A stretch of 64,000 bases of DNA, taken from Borrelia sp. HM. GTDB lineage: Bacteria; Spirochaetota; Spirochaetia; Borreliales; Borreliaceae. The notes under the pieces were generated by a model, which was not told where the DNA came from, did not search any database, and saw nothing but the letters and a program-made list of their open reading frames with translations. Made by a program: the position numbers and the translations under genes. Where the stretch lies: NCBI RefSeq assembly GCF_019669085.1, contig NZ_AP024401.1:248001-312000 (forward strand), in the 5' to 3' direction. This document shows positions 44,998-54,701 of this stretch, piece after piece (the stretch's first letter is position 1; each line of letters opens with the position of its first letter).

Positions 44998-46164
44998 TTA
45001 ATAATAAGATTTACTTCTTAGCTTGCGAATAAACTCAACATCGTCATTTATTCTATATCCATTTATCTTCTTGATAAAGGTAAGGGGTTCTGCAATACTA
45101 ATATTATGAGGAACAATTTGTCCATCAGTGACATAAGACACTTCTTTTCTCATCTCATAAATTAAACTTATCAAGTTACCAACACATGTTGTCTCATCTA
45201 ACTTAGTAAAAATCACAGTCTTATAATTAAAGGGGGCAAATTGATGAAATATTTCTTTAATATCTGATGTCTTTGTAGTAGAACTCACGGCTAAATGAAA
45301 TTCAGCATCACGACCACAAGCACTCAGAAGTTCCTTCATCTCAGCAAGCTTCATAAAATCTTTAGGACTCTTACCAATAGTATCAATAAGAACAAGATCA
45401 AAATCTCTTGAATTCGTAATTTCTTCTTTTAAGTCTTTAAAAGATTCAACTGCCTTTACAGGAATACCCATAATATCACCATACGTCTGGATTTGCTTTT
45501 TAGCTCCTATACGATAATTATCAATGGTGATAATCTTAATGTTTAAACTTTCAGGATCACTATTAATGCCATAAATTGCTGCAAGCTTTGCAATAGTGGT
45601 AGTCTTTCCAACACCTGTTGGTCCAACTAAAATAAAAATTCTTTTCTTAAGATTATCAATAAGAGTTCCTGAACATTTAATAGTTTTAGCAATGTATATT
45701 ATAACACTGTCTTTCACTTTATCATAATCATCAAGATCTGATAAACTAAATTCTTTTTTAATAAAATCATTAATATCTCTAATATAACTTTCAGAAAAAT
45801 CATTATTGCGCAAAATATCTTCTATTTTTAAAATTGTTGGATGATTAACTTCCTCTTTTTTATTGGCAAGCTCATTTTTAAGTGATTTAACTTCCTTAAT
45901 TACATCTTCAATTGAAGAACTTCCTTCTTTTTTAATACTTTGAAGAATCTTACGCTTTTCTTCTTCAACATTTATTTGCTGTTGATAAACATCATATCTA
46001 ACATAACCTGAAACCTCAATCCAATCTCTAGTAAACAAGCCAAAGATGCCCCCATGAGCTACAGTTTTATAGGTCATCACTCTAGCATTTTTTCCATACT
46101 TTTTTTTAACAGTTTCTATCACCTCATTGTAAGTTGAACCTCTTTCTGTAAAATACTGTACCAT
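44998..46164 (-). CDS. flhF: Flagellar SRP-like GTPase FlhF
   Basis: This SRP-family GTPase sets the pole and number of periplasmic flagella. 388 residues: an N-terminal basic domain (MVQYFTERGSTYNEVIETVK), a linker with coiled coil, and the NG GTPase with the P-loop at K187 (GPTGVGKTTT), DNYRIGAKKQ, DLVLIDTIGKSPKD and TKLDET. All G motifs are intact. It starts two bases after flhA ends and precedes its activator flhG, the conserved order. Confidence 0.95.
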   Translation of the reverse strand: MVQYFTERGSTYNEVIETVKKKYGKNARVMTYKTVAHGGIFGLFTRDWIEVSGYVRYDVYQQQINVEEEKRKILQSIKKEGSSSIEDVIKEVKSLKNELANKKEEVNHPTILKIEDILRNNDFSESYIRDINDFIKKEFSLSDLDDYDKVKDSVIIYIAKTIKCSGTLIDNLKKRIFILVGPTGVGKTTTIAKLAAIYGINSDPESLNIKIITIDNYRIGAKKQIQTYGDIMGIPVKAVESFKDLKEEITNSRDFDLVLIDTIGKSPKDFMKLAEMKELLSACGRDAEFHLAVSSTTKTSDIKEIFHQFAPFNYKTVIFTKLDETTCVGNLISLIYEMRKEVSYVTDGQIVPHNISIAEPLTFIKKINGYRINDDVEFIRKLRSKSYY

Positions 46165-46166
46165 AA

Positions 46167-48257
46167 CTACTCTTCAACCTCTACCGTTTTAAGCACATTA
46201 ACTTTAACATTTCTTGGAACCTCTAAAACAGATATAACAACAATATCTGAAAGCTCTCTATTTGTTAAAACCTTTATTAAAGGCCTTGCAGATTCGCTAG
46301 ACAGTATGACAGGATAATACCCTTGTGATTGAACCTCACTTACAAATTTAAAAAGTTCATAAATAAATTTAGTTCTCAAATTTGCATCAAGAGAACTTAC
46401 AAGATCATTATTCGCTTCAAATCGTGAATCAATTATTTTCTGCTCAAAATATGGATTTATTGTTATTACATTAAGTTCTAAATTAGAATCTAAATATCCA
46501 CTAACTATTTGTCTTCCAATTGCCTGTCTACATTTTTCAATCAAAAAGAATGTGTTTTTAGTAACACTTGTAAAGTCTGCTATCGCTTCAAAAATTGTAA
46601 CCAAATTACGTATTGAAACTTGCTCTTTTAAAAGACCTTGTAGAACTCTTTGAATCTCTCCAACTGAAAAATCTTTTAACACTTCTTCAACAATAGCTCC
46701 ATAATCCTTTTTAAAAATATCAAGAATATTTTGAACATCTTGACGCGTTAAAATTTCATAAGAATGCCTCTTAATTAGTTCTGTCATATGAGTAGCAATA
46801 ATTGAAGGTGGATCAACTACAGTATAACCTAATTTTTCAGCTATCTCTCTCCCATTGTCATTTACCCAAAGAGATGGAAGCCCAAATGAGGGATCTTTTG
46901 TAAGTTCTCCTTCAATACTAGAATCAGAACCCACATTTATAACTAAAAACTTACCCAACTTAATTTCTCCATGTCCAATCTCCACTCCTCTAAGTTTAAA
47001 TGAATATTCATTTGGTTCAAGCCTCATATTATCCACTATTCTAATTTTAGGAACAACAATTCCAAATTCAAGAGCAATCTCACGACGTATTTTAACAATA
47101 CGATCAAGAAGTTCTGATGTTTTTGAATCATCAACTAGTGGAACAAGATTATATCCAATTTCTAAAGACAATGGATCTAATGGAACTACAGGAGCGATTT
47201 CCTTATCAGCATAACTTGATACTTGCTCTTTTTCTGCCATTTGTTTTTCATGAAGTTCATTATTTCTAGCCGAATTAGAAAGTGAATAAGCTAAAAAAGA
47301 TATTAAAAAACTCAAAATAATGAGTATAAATGTAGGAAACCCTGGAAGAAATGCCAAAAATAACAAAAACCCAGATACAATCCAATAAACCCCTATATAA
47401 GAAGTAAACTGCTTAGTAATCTCTACTCCAAAACTATCCTTTGATATTGATCTAGTTACAATAAGTCCTGTAGCCGTTGAAATTAAAAGAGCTGGGAGTT
47501 GAGAAACAAGTCCATCTCCAACAGTTAAAGATACATAATTACTTAGTGCATCATTAAGACTAAGCCCTTGAAGGGTCATTCCTATTATAAGTCCTCCAAC
47601 AATATTTATAAATGTTATTAAAAATCCAACCTTTACATTTCCTGAAACAAATTTAGAAGCACCATCCATAGCCCCATAAAAATTTACCTCAGCTTGCAAA
47701 TCACTTTTCTGCTTTGTTGCCTCCTCTTCTGTTAAATGTCCAGAACTATAAGCAGAATCAATAGCCATCTGTTTTCCAGGAAGAGCATCAAGCGCAAAAC
47801 GAGCAGCTACCTCAGCAACCCTTGTAGCACCCTTAGTGATAACAATAAATTGAACTGCAATGATAATAAAAAATATTATAAACCCAACAAAAAGACCCTG
47901 AGACCCAGAACTTCCAACAACAAATGTTCCAAAAGCCCGTATCATTTGACCATCAAAATTCATTCCCTTTGTTAAAATTAATCTAGTAGAAGAAACATTT
48001 AAAACAAGACCAAAAATAGTCATAATGAGTAAAAGTGTTGGAAAAATTGAAAAATCAAGTGATCTCTTTGAATAAAGAACAATTAGAATAATTAAAAGAC
48101 TTGCTACTAAATTAACTACAATCAAAGCATCTAAAATAAATGCAGGTAGTGGCAAAATAAATCCAGCAACAATAAATATTAACCCAATTGAAACTATTAA
48201 ATCTGATTTATTACTAAGTCCTAAATATCCTAATACAGGATTCTTACTTGCATCCAA
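46167..48257 (-). CDS. flhA: Flagellar export gate protein FlhA
   Basis: Largest component of the type III flagellar export gate: about eight membrane helices (residues 1-330), then a cytoplasmic domain that docks export chaperones. 696 residues, full length. The conserved region between helices (RVAEVAARFALDALPGKQMA, then AIDSAYSSGHLTEEEA) is clear. The start is TTG at 48257, with GAGG seven bases upstream. It lies 14 bases after flhB. Confidence 0.97.
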   Translation of the reverse strand: MDASKNPVLGYLGLSNKSDLIVSIGLIFIVAGFILPLPAFILDALIVVNLVASLLIILIVLYSKRSLDFSIFPTLLLIMTIFGLVLNVSSTRLILTKGMNFDGQMIRAFGTFVVGSSGSQGLFVGFIIFFIIIAVQFIVITKGATRVAEVAARFALDALPGKQMAIDSAYSSGHLTEEEATKQKSDLQAEVNFYGAMDGASKFVSGNVKVGFLITFINIVGGLIIGMTLQGLSLNDALSNYVSLTVGDGLVSQLPALLISTATGLIVTRSISKDSFGVEITKQFTSYIGVYWIVSGFLLFLAFLPGFPTFILIILSFLISFLAYSLSNSARNNELHEKQMAEKEQVSSYADKEIAPVVPLDPLSLEIGYNLVPLVDDSKTSELLDRIVKIRREIALEFGIVVPKIRIVDNMRLEPNEYSFKLRGVEIGHGEIKLGKFLVINVGSDSSIEGELTKDPSFGLPSLWVNDNGREIAEKLGYTVVDPPSIIATHMTELIKRHSYEILTRQDVQNILDIFKKDYGAIVEEVLKDFSVGEIQRVLQGLLKEQVSIRNLVTIFEAIADFTSVTKNTFFLIEKCRQAIGRQIVSGYLDSNLELNVITINPYFEQKIIDSRFEANNDLVSSLDANLRTKFIYELFKFVSEVQSQGYYPVILSSESARPLIKVLTNRELSDIVVISVLEVPRNVKVNVLKTVEVEE

Positions 48258-48271
48258 AACTCAACCTCTAA

Positions 48272-49387
48272 TTAAATTTTAGTAATAGAATATACTTTAA
48301 CAAGAATTTTAGAAACAATTTCCCAATATTCTCTTGGTATTTCTTCATCAACATCAACATTAGCATAAAGATCTCTTGCAAGCGGTTTATTTTCCATGAC
48401 AGGAATATTATTTTCTCTTGCAATATGTTTAATTAAAAATGCAATTTGATCTTGCCCCTTTGCAAGCACCTTTGGTGCTAACATAGTATCACTATCCCAC
48501 TTAATAGCAATGGCAAAATGCTCCGGATTTGTAATTACCACATCTGCTTGAGGAACTGCTACCTTCAAGTTAGTACTTAAAATTTTTCTCATTCTCTCCC
48601 GCATTCTAGAACGAAGCAAAGGATCTCCTTCTATTCCTCTTCTCTCTCTTTTTATTTCTTCTTTTGTCATTTTTAAATTTTCAATATAACGAATTCTCTG
48701 AAAGAGATAATCTAAAATACTAATGCCCATCAAAACTATCAATGAAAAAAAACATATCCTATACGCAAGACTTAATATAACCGAAATACCATATTCAAGA
48801 CTGTATTCAGATATCCTTGAAATTTTACCTATATTGCTTTTTAGTATAATGTAATATATGAAGGATATTATAACAACTTTTGATAAACTTTTAAACAAAT
48901 TAAAAAAAGCATCTAATGAACCAAAGGAATTTTTTATCCACTTTGAAAAGTTGGGATTCACTTTACTCCAATTAGGAGATATGGGCTTAAAGGTAATAAA
49001 AAAACCAACCTGAATAACATTAATTAAAAAATTGACTATAAATGATATCAAAAGAAATATAACTAAATATCCAAACATTGGTCTAAGATATGCAAAACTC
49101 AATGAATAAATACTAATTGACATTATTTCTGGAAGCTTGCTAGATTGCCATTTAAAAACACTCACTAATTCCTTAGAAAAATAAGATAACATAAAAAAAA
49201 ATACAGCAAATAATATCAAAAGAGTAACAGCTGAATTAATCTCTGTTGATCTTAATACATGACCTTCTTTCCTTGCCTTCTGCTTTTTCTGTTCAGTAGG
49301 AAGTTCAGTGCGTCCCTCATCATCTGAGGAAAAAAAATTAAGAGGTATATACCAACTTTTATTTAATAATTCATTTCTGTTGTTCAT
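48272..49387 (-). CDS. flhB: Flagellar export switch protein FlhB
   Basis: It switches export from rod/hook to filament substrates after self-cleavage. 371 residues: four membrane helices and a C-terminal cytoplasmic domain. The cleavage motif, NPTH in most bacteria, here reads NPEH at residues 287-290 (VVITNPEHFAIAIKWD). The N-terminal GRTELPTEQKKQKARKEG is the usual FlhB opening. The ATG overlaps the fliR stop by four bases. The product works with FliP, FliQ, FliR and FlhA, all encoded next to it. Confidence 0.96.
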   Translation of the reverse strand: MNNRNELLNKSWYIPLNFFSSDDEGRTELPTEQKKQKARKEGHVLRSTEINSAVTLLILFAVFFFMLSYFSKELVSVFKWQSSKLPEIMSISIYSLSFAYLRPMFGYLVIFLLISFIVNFLINVIQVGFFITFKPISPNWSKVNPNFSKWIKNSFGSLDAFFNLFKSLSKVVIISFIYYIILKSNIGKISRISEYSLEYGISVILSLAYRICFFSLIVLMGISILDYLFQRIRYIENLKMTKEEIKRERRGIEGDPLLRSRMRERMRKILSTNLKVAVPQADVVITNPEHFAIAIKWDSDTMLAPKVLAKGQDQIAFLIKHIARENNIPVMENKPLARDLYANVDVDEEIPREYWEIVSKILVKVYSITKI

Positions 49388-50172
49388 TCTAAACTTCCAG
49401 AAAATAAATTTAAAGCATCCTTAAGCGCTCCTAAAGCTAGTTCAATTACTCCTTTAATAGATATTACTAAACTTGGAAAACCAATATATAAAACAATTAA
49501 TCCTAATCCCAAGGAAATTGCAAAGCTAATCATTAACAAATTAATCTGAGGAGAAGTTTTTGAAAGTATTCCTAAAATGAGATATAAAAGTAAAAGGACC
49601 CCCAATATTGGAAGCGAAATTACTAAAGATTTTTCAAAAAGAATAGTAAAAGAATAAAATATTAACTTAACAAATTCATAACTTTTTATATTAACGATAT
49701 TTTCGACTCTAACATTTAAAATAGAATCATGCACTCCAATCATAAAGAAACGCAATAAAAACTCATTTGATAAAAATAAAAGTAAAAAAAGATAAGTAAA
49801 TATTTGAGATATTACCAAATTATCTTCTTCTGAAAAGACATCAAAAATATTTACATAAGCAAGACCCATCTGATTTGAGAAAAAAAATCCAAGCAAATGA
49901 AATACACTAAAAATTACGTTTATAAAGAAAGCCTGAATAAGACCCAAAATTGCCTCTCCTACTAATATTAACGTAAATGCAATTAAATTATTTAAAGGAT
50001 AAACAATATTAATCTTGTTTACAACAAGGAGAGATATAATTAAAGAAAAGAAAAAATTTAAATAACCAATTCTTATAGTTGAAAAAAAAGGTGAAAATCT
50101 TAAAAAAAGAAAAATTCTAATAAATACAGGTAAAATTATAAAAGATTTTAAAACTAAAAAATTCATATCCAT
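49384..50172 (-). CDS. fliR: Flagellar export gate protein FliR
   Basis: Membrane component of the FliP5-FliQ4-FliR1 export pore. 262 residues, about six hydrophobic segments, normal length. The family segments FLRFSPFFSTIRIGYLNFFF and FFSNQMGLAYVNIFDV are visible. It sits between fliQ (three bases away) and flhB (four-base overlap), the standard order. Confidence 0.94.
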   Translation of the reverse strand: MDMNFLVLKSFIILPVFIRIFLFLRFSPFFSTIRIGYLNFFFSLIISLLVVNKINIVYPLNNLIAFTLILVGEAILGLIQAFFINVIFSVFHLLGFFFSNQMGLAYVNIFDVFSEEDNLVISQIFTYLFLLLFLSNEFLLRFFMIGVHDSILNVRVENIVNIKSYEFVKLIFYSFTILFEKSLVISLPILGVLLLLYLILGILSKTSPQINLLMISFAISLGLGLIVLYIGFPSLVISIKGVIELALGALKDALNLFSGSLE

Positions 50173-50175
50173 AGG

Positions 50176-50439
50176 TTATATATTTTGTATTTGACTAAAA
50201 AGTATAAAAGCAAACTGCATAAGCTTTTTTAAAATCCAAGGACCAAATATGACAAGTGTTAAAAGTATTACAATAATTTTGGGAATAAAACTAAGCGTTT
50301 GATCTTGAATCGAAGTAATAGCTTGAAAAATAGAAATTAAAAGACCAATTATTAATGCTGTAATTAACATTGGAGCTGATAAAATAATAATATTTTCAAT
50401 AGAAAGTCTAATTAGATAAATAATCTGCCCTGTTGTCAC
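50176..50439 (-). CDS. fliQ: Flagellar export gate protein FliQ
   Basis: Small two-helix membrane subunit of the export pore, 87 residues. The typical opening MTTGQIIYLIRLSIENIIIL and the conserved SIFQAITSIQDQTLSFIPKI are present. The start is GTG at 50439, with GAGG six bases upstream. It lies between fliP and fliR. Confidence 0.94.
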   Translation of the reverse strand: MTTGQIIYLIRLSIENIIILSAPMLITALIIGLLISIFQAITSIQDQTLSFIPKIIVILLTLVIFGPWILKKLMQFAFILFSQIQNI

Positions 50440-50447
50440 TTAAATCC

Positions 50448-51215
50448 TCACATGAAACTTTTAACAAGTCCACTAGTAATTAAAGTCCATCCATCTACCA
50501 TTACAAAAAGAATAAGCTTAAATGGCAAAGATATCATTACAGGCGGCAACATTATCATACCCATTGCCATTAGAACTGCAGATACAATAATATCTATAAC
50601 TATAAAAGGCAAAAATATCAAAATACCCATTTTAAAAGCAACTTTTAGTTCATGCAAAATAAAAGATGCAATAAGAACATGGGTTGGAACCTCACTAAAA
50701 TTTTTAGGCCTAGAATAATTACTAATTTTCATAAATAATTTAATCTCTTCATGTTTGCTATTAGACATTTGCCTATACATAAAATTTCGAAGGGGAGCAA
50801 TTCCTTTATCATAAAATTGATTAAAATCTATTTTTGAATCTTTAAGGGGCAAATATGCATCTTTATATATTATATTAAAAGTCGGCCACATAGTAAAAAG
50901 AGTTAAAAACAAAGCTAATCCCATTATTACCTGGTTTGGGGGTGATTGTTGAAGTGATAATGCTCTCCTAATGAAATCTAATACTATTGCTATCCTTAAA
51001 AAAGAAGTCATCAAGACCAAAAAAGCTGGAGAAAGCGTTATTACAGTTAATATTAATAAAAGCTGCAAAGGGAAAATTATGCCATTACTACCATCAGAAT
51101 TTAAAAAATCAATAAACGGAAAGTTTAGACCAGTAGTAGGTTGCAAAGACTTGGTTTGAGCAAATGAAAAATTAATAACTCCAAAAAATAAGAAAAAACT
51201 GAATTTTTTACCCAA
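50448..51215 (-). CDS. fliP: Flagellar export gate protein FliP
   Basis: Core subunit of the export pore, 255 residues. A signal peptide (MGKKFSFFLFFGVINFSFAQ) is followed by four membrane helices. Conserved FliP segments are TSFLRIAIVLDFIRRAL, QQSPPNQVIMGLALFLTLF and GMIMLPPVMISLPFKLILFV. The start is TTG at 51215, with GAGG six bases before it. Confidence 0.96.
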   Translation of the reverse strand: MGKKFSFFLFFGVINFSFAQTKSLQPTTGLNFPFIDFLNSDGSNGIIFPLQLLLILTVITLSPAFLVLMTSFLRIAIVLDFIRRALSLQQSPPNQVIMGLALFLTLFTMWPTFNIIYKDAYLPLKDSKIDFNQFYDKGIAPLRNFMYRQMSNSKHEEIKLFMKISNYSRPKNFSEVPTHVLIASFILHELKVAFKMGILIFLPFIVIDIIVSAVLMAMGMIMLPPVMISLPFKLILFVMVDGWTLITSGLVKSFM

Positions 51216-51224
51216 ACTTAACCT

Positions 51225-51863
51225 CTAAAACTTCTTTAATCTATCTTGTTTACTTTTTAAAGAAGTTTCAATATCATTTTCTAACTCTGCATATTCGGTT
51301 TCATCAAGTGATGAATCATCTTGATTATGCTTACGCAATATTTTATTAAAAATTAATTTGAAAGAATTTGTATTACTACTATTAGATTTATCAAGTTCAA
51401 AATCTAAATTTTCTAACCCTTCACCTTGTCTAATTTCCCTTAACAAAACAGAAGAATGACTGGAAATTAAAAATATATAAATAACACCTAGTATATTGAT
51501 AATTCTTATAGAGTTTTTATTATCTATTTCATAAAAAGCAATCTCTTTTATGAAATCTAATTTACTATCATTTTTAGTTTTTTTATAATTTATAATCATT
51601 TTTTTACACAAAAAAACACAAATAAGGAAAAAAAGAAAAAACAAAAATAAAGTGACTAAATCTGTAATATTAAAAAAAGATAAACTTGACAAATCCTTAC
51701 TATTTAAATCCGTATCATTATCTCCAAATATTGGTAAATCTACTTCATTCTCCAAATTAGAAGCAATAATACCTAAATCAACTTTATTTTCCTGTGCAAG
51801 CAAATTTCCAAAAATAATTAACATAAAAAAAAAGAAAAATTTAAATAAAGTTAAGCTACTCAT
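51225..51863 (-). CDS. fliO: Flagellar assembly protein FliO (FliZ)
   Basis: FliO is a scaffold that helps FliP assemble. 212 residues: a signal peptide or first helix (about 5-22), a short periplasmic part, one membrane helix (about 68-90, [18 protein letters not shown]) and a cytoplasmic domain ending in a basic tail. Sequence conservation in this family is poor; the call rests on layout and on position between fliN and fliP. The first eight bases overlap fliN. Confidence 0.85.
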   Translation of the reverse strand: MSSLTLFKFFFFFMLIIFGNLLAQENKVDLGIIASNLENEVDLPIFGDNDTDLNSKDLSSLSFFNITDLVTLFLFFLFFLICVFLCKKMIINYKKTKNDSKLDFIKEIAFYEIDNKNSIRIINILGVIYIFLISSHSSVLLREIRQGEGLENLDFELDKSNSSNTNSFKLIFNKILRKHNQDDSSLDETEYAELENDIETSLKSKQDRLKKF

Positions 51864-52200
51864 TTTTAATTTTAATTATCTCGGTAATTCTAACACCAAA
51901 ATTTTCATCAATTACAACAACCTCTCCTTTAGCAACTATTTTACTATTGACTAAAATATCCACTGGCTCTCCAGCAAGCTTATCAAGTGTAATAATCGTT
52001 CCCTCAGACATGCCAAGTATATCTTTAATTTTACGTTCAGTCCTTCCAAGTTCAACAGTAACTTGCATGGAAACATCCATCAAAAGACCAAAATTACTAG
52101 GATCAACACCCTCAGGCAAAGTATCAATTAAATCGGGAAGTTTAACACCCTTTATCTCAGGTTTTTCTTCACCGATACCAATATTATCATCTACAGCCAT
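51856..52200 (-). CDS. fliN: Flagellar motor switch protein FliN
   Basis: C-ring component of the rotor, 114 residues. The C-terminal SpoA domain is typical: [20 protein letters not shown], then [20 protein letters not shown] and [14 protein letters not shown]. The N-terminal 35 residues are a short extension. It lies 52 bases after fliM and overlaps fliO by eight bases. Confidence 0.96.
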   Translation of the reverse strand: MAVDDNIGIGEEKPEIKGVKLPDLIDTLPEGVDPSNFGLLMDVSMQVTVELGRTERKIKDILGMSEGTIITLDKLAGEPVDILVNSKIVAKGEVVVIDENFGVRITEIIKIKNE

Positions 52201-52252
52201 TAATTCACCTCTTTACTAAACACTTATTCAACACATTTAAACTTTTAGCAAA

Positions 52253-53311
52253 CTATTCAACTTCTTCTGTTAGTTCTTTTAATAAATCGAAATCCTCTAT
52301 TTCGCCAACTTTTTCTGTGATCTGAACAGAAATCTTATTGCCAACAAGGCCCATCCTACATTTAAATTTCTCTTTAGTTCCTACTCTCAAGGTTAAATCC
52401 TTATTTATTGGAGAATTTTCAAGACTAAGAACATCACCTTTTTCTAAGGATAATATCTCTTTTACCTTTAATTTAATCCCACCTATTTCAGCCACTAAAA
52501 GCATATCTGTATTCTCAAGCTTTTCTCTTAATACATCAAGATTTTCACTAGTAGTGCCCACACCAATTAAAGAATGCCAATACCTTGTTGAAAGCTTAGA
52601 TACAATAGGCTCTATTGTGATATAAGGCAAACAAAAATTCATAAGTCCTTCAACCTTACCTATTTTAACTTCAAGAGTTACCAAAATAACCATTTCTGTT
52701 GGAGGGACTATCTGAGCAAATTGAGGATTAACTTCTATATGCCCAAAACGAGGTCTAAGATCAACTACTTGAGACCAAGCTTCTCTCATATTAGCCAATA
52801 TACGAATAATAACACTCTCCATTACAGATTGCTCTATTTCTGTTAAATCTCTACTCTTATCCTTAATGGTATCTCCATCTCCTCCAAAAAGTCTATCCAC
52901 TATTGCAAATGCAATGGTTGGATCAACTTCAAATATAGCAGAACCCTTAAGAGGATCCATGTTAATTATTGCAAGAGTAGTAGGATTTGGAATAGATCTG
53001 ATAAACTCCTCATAAGTCAACTGATCAACTGAGGCTACATGCACATGAACCATCTTTCTCAAAAGTGCCGAGAGAGATGTCGTGGTATATCTTGCAAATG
53101 CCTCATGAAAACTTGATACTGTTCTTACTTGCTCTTTTGAGAATTTGTCTGGTCTTTTAAAATCATAAACTTTAACTTTCTGCTTTTTACCCATAGGACT
53201 AGATATAATATTAGAAAGCGAATCATCTGATGATAGATTATCAGATGAATTAATAGATTCTAAAAGATTATCTATATCATCTTGTGATAATGCTCCTGGA
53301 TTAACTGCCAT
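52253..53311 (-). CDS. fliM: Flagellar motor switch protein FliM
   Basis: Rotor C-ring protein that binds CheY-P and links FliG to FliN. 352 residues. The N-terminal CheY-binding peptide reads LSQDDIDNLLESI (about residues 8-20). The central CheC-like domain (VYDFKRPDKFSKEQVRTVSS onward) and the C-terminal SpoA domain (LRVGTKEKFKCRMGLVGNKI) follow. Full length. It lies between fliL and fliN. Confidence 0.97.
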   Translation of the reverse strand: MAVNPGALSQDDIDNLLESINSSDNLSSDDSLSNIISSPMGKKQKVKVYDFKRPDKFSKEQVRTVSSFHEAFARYTTTSLSALLRKMVHVHVASVDQLTYEEFIRSIPNPTTLAIINMDPLKGSAIFEVDPTIAFAIVDRLFGGDGDTIKDKSRDLTEIEQSVMESVIIRILANMREAWSQVVDLRPRFGHIEVNPQFAQIVPPTEMVILVTLEVKIGKVEGLMNFCLPYITIEPIVSKLSTRYWHSLIGVGTTSENLDVLREKLENTDMLLVAEIGGIKLKVKEILSLEKGDVLSLENSPINKDLTLRVGTKEKFKCRMGLVGNKISVQITEKVGEIEDFDLLKELTEEVE

Positions 53312-53330
53312 TTCAAATTCCTTTTAAAAA

Positions 53331-53864
53331 TCACATATCAAAAATATCAATTTGAGTCAAAGCTATCTCTTCTATTTCACCATTTCTAAGAATACTATTA
53401 ATTCTAGCCTTAATCTCAGCTTTAATCTGACTTTCATTTTTTATCTCTTGCCCTGTTCTTTGACTAAAATATTCTCTAATAACATCTTTTAAGCGCACTT
53501 TTTGTCTTCCAAGTTCATTTAAAATATTGACATTACTCTCAGCATAACCTAAAGCAAGTTTTATTACAAAAGCTTTTGGAGGATTATCCTGAGTAGTCCC
53601 TCTAATTTCATCTATGCTTTCATACCATATAAGCATAGGTGGTTTTCCTAAATACTCATTAGAAAAAATTGGAAAATTATTAGGCGTCTCACTTTGACTT
53701 ACTACTATTTTAGAAACGAAATAAGAAACTATTATCATAATAACAACAGTAAACAACCCTACTGCTAAAATTTGTAAAATCTTTATTATAATATCAGGTA
53801 GTAATTTCACTCTCTTATTATTAGCAACACCTACATCAATGCTACCGTCGTCTTCATCAGGCAT
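53331..53864 (-). CDS. fliL: Flagellar stator-associated protein FliL
   Basis: FliL forms a ring around the MotAB stator. 177 residues, with one membrane helix (about 27-52) and a periplasmic stomatin/SPFH-like domain. The conserved end RINSILRNGEIEEIALTQID fits the family. It is 48 bases after motB. Confidence 0.93.
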   Translation of the reverse strand: MPDEDDGSIDVGVANNKRVKLLPDIIIKILQILAVGLFTVVIMIIVSYFVSKIVVSQSETPNNFPIFSNEYLGKPPMLIWYESIDEIRGTTQDNPPKAFVIKLALGYAESNVNILNELGRQKVRLKDVIREYFSQRTGQEIKNESQIKAEIKARINSILRNGEIEEIALTQIDIFDM

Positions 53865-53912
53865 ATTATTACCTCCTATAAATTTTCTCTTCTTTAATTG
53901 CTAAAATATTAC

Positions 53913-54701
53913 TTACTGTTTAATACTTTTAGCAGAACTCAAAGAAGCGTCACTAGTAATTAAAATATCTATTCTCCTATTATAGGCCCTGCCCTCAGGA
54001 GTATCATCTGTAGCAACTGGCCTACTGCCTGAAAATCCAGACACCTCAAATTTACTCTCAATACTTTTTAATTTAGAATGGTCAGTATAATTTAAAATCT
54101 GCTCTAACATATTTACTGCTCTTGCAGATGAAAGCTCCCAATTACTCTTCCAAATTCCATTCATATCAACATCAACATTATCTGTATGTCCCTCAATTTT
54201 AAAATTATACCCTTGATTATCCAAAAACCCAATAAAAGAAGCTATATTTTGTATAGTTTCTCTGTTATTATCAAGTTTAACCTCAGCACTAGCTGAATCA
54301 AAAAAAGCATCAGCTAAAAGAGACACAACAACACCTCGTTCATGTTGTTTGACAACAACTTTATTAGATTGAATTTTTTCAATAAACTCAATAATGGCCT
54401 TGTTTTTAGATGCCTGAGATGCTTGTTTATTCTTCTCAGTAGAAGGTAAAGATAAAAAATTATTACTCAAATAAGAAAGTCTATTAATATCTAATGTTTT
54501 ACCTCCCCTAAAAACCCCAGAACCTGTAAATGATGCTGACACTATTTTCAATACATTTTCTTGAAAAAGAATATCATTTAATGAAAACATAGTAACAAAA
54601 AAAACAAGCAATAAAGTTACCATATCTCCATATGTCAACATGTATTCAGGAACACCTTCTTCACATTTTGTATGCTTCTTTTTTCTAGCTCTAAATACCA
54701 T
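53913..54701 (-). CDS. motB: Flagellar stator protein MotB
   Basis: Proton-channel and peptidoglycan-anchoring half of the stator. 262 residues. A single membrane helix begins with the essential proton-binding aspartate D26 in YMLTYGDMVTLLLVFFVTMF. A plug/linker and an OmpA-type peptidoglycan-binding domain follow (FKIEGHTDNVDVDMNG and SGSRPVATDDTPEGRAYNRR). The ATG shares one base with the motA stop. Confidence 0.97.
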   Translation of the reverse strand: MVFRARKKKHTKCEEGVPEYMLTYGDMVTLLLVFFVTMFSLNDILFQENVLKIVSASFTGSGVFRGGKTLDINRLSYLSNNFLSLPSTEKNKQASQASKNKAIIEFIEKIQSNKVVVKQHERGVVVSLLADAFFDSASAEVKLDNNRETIQNIASFIGFLDNQGYNFKIEGHTDNVDVDMNGIWKSNWELSSARAVNMLEQILNYTDHSKLKSIESKFEVSGFSGSRPVATDDTPEGRAYNRRIDILITSDASLSSAKSIKQ

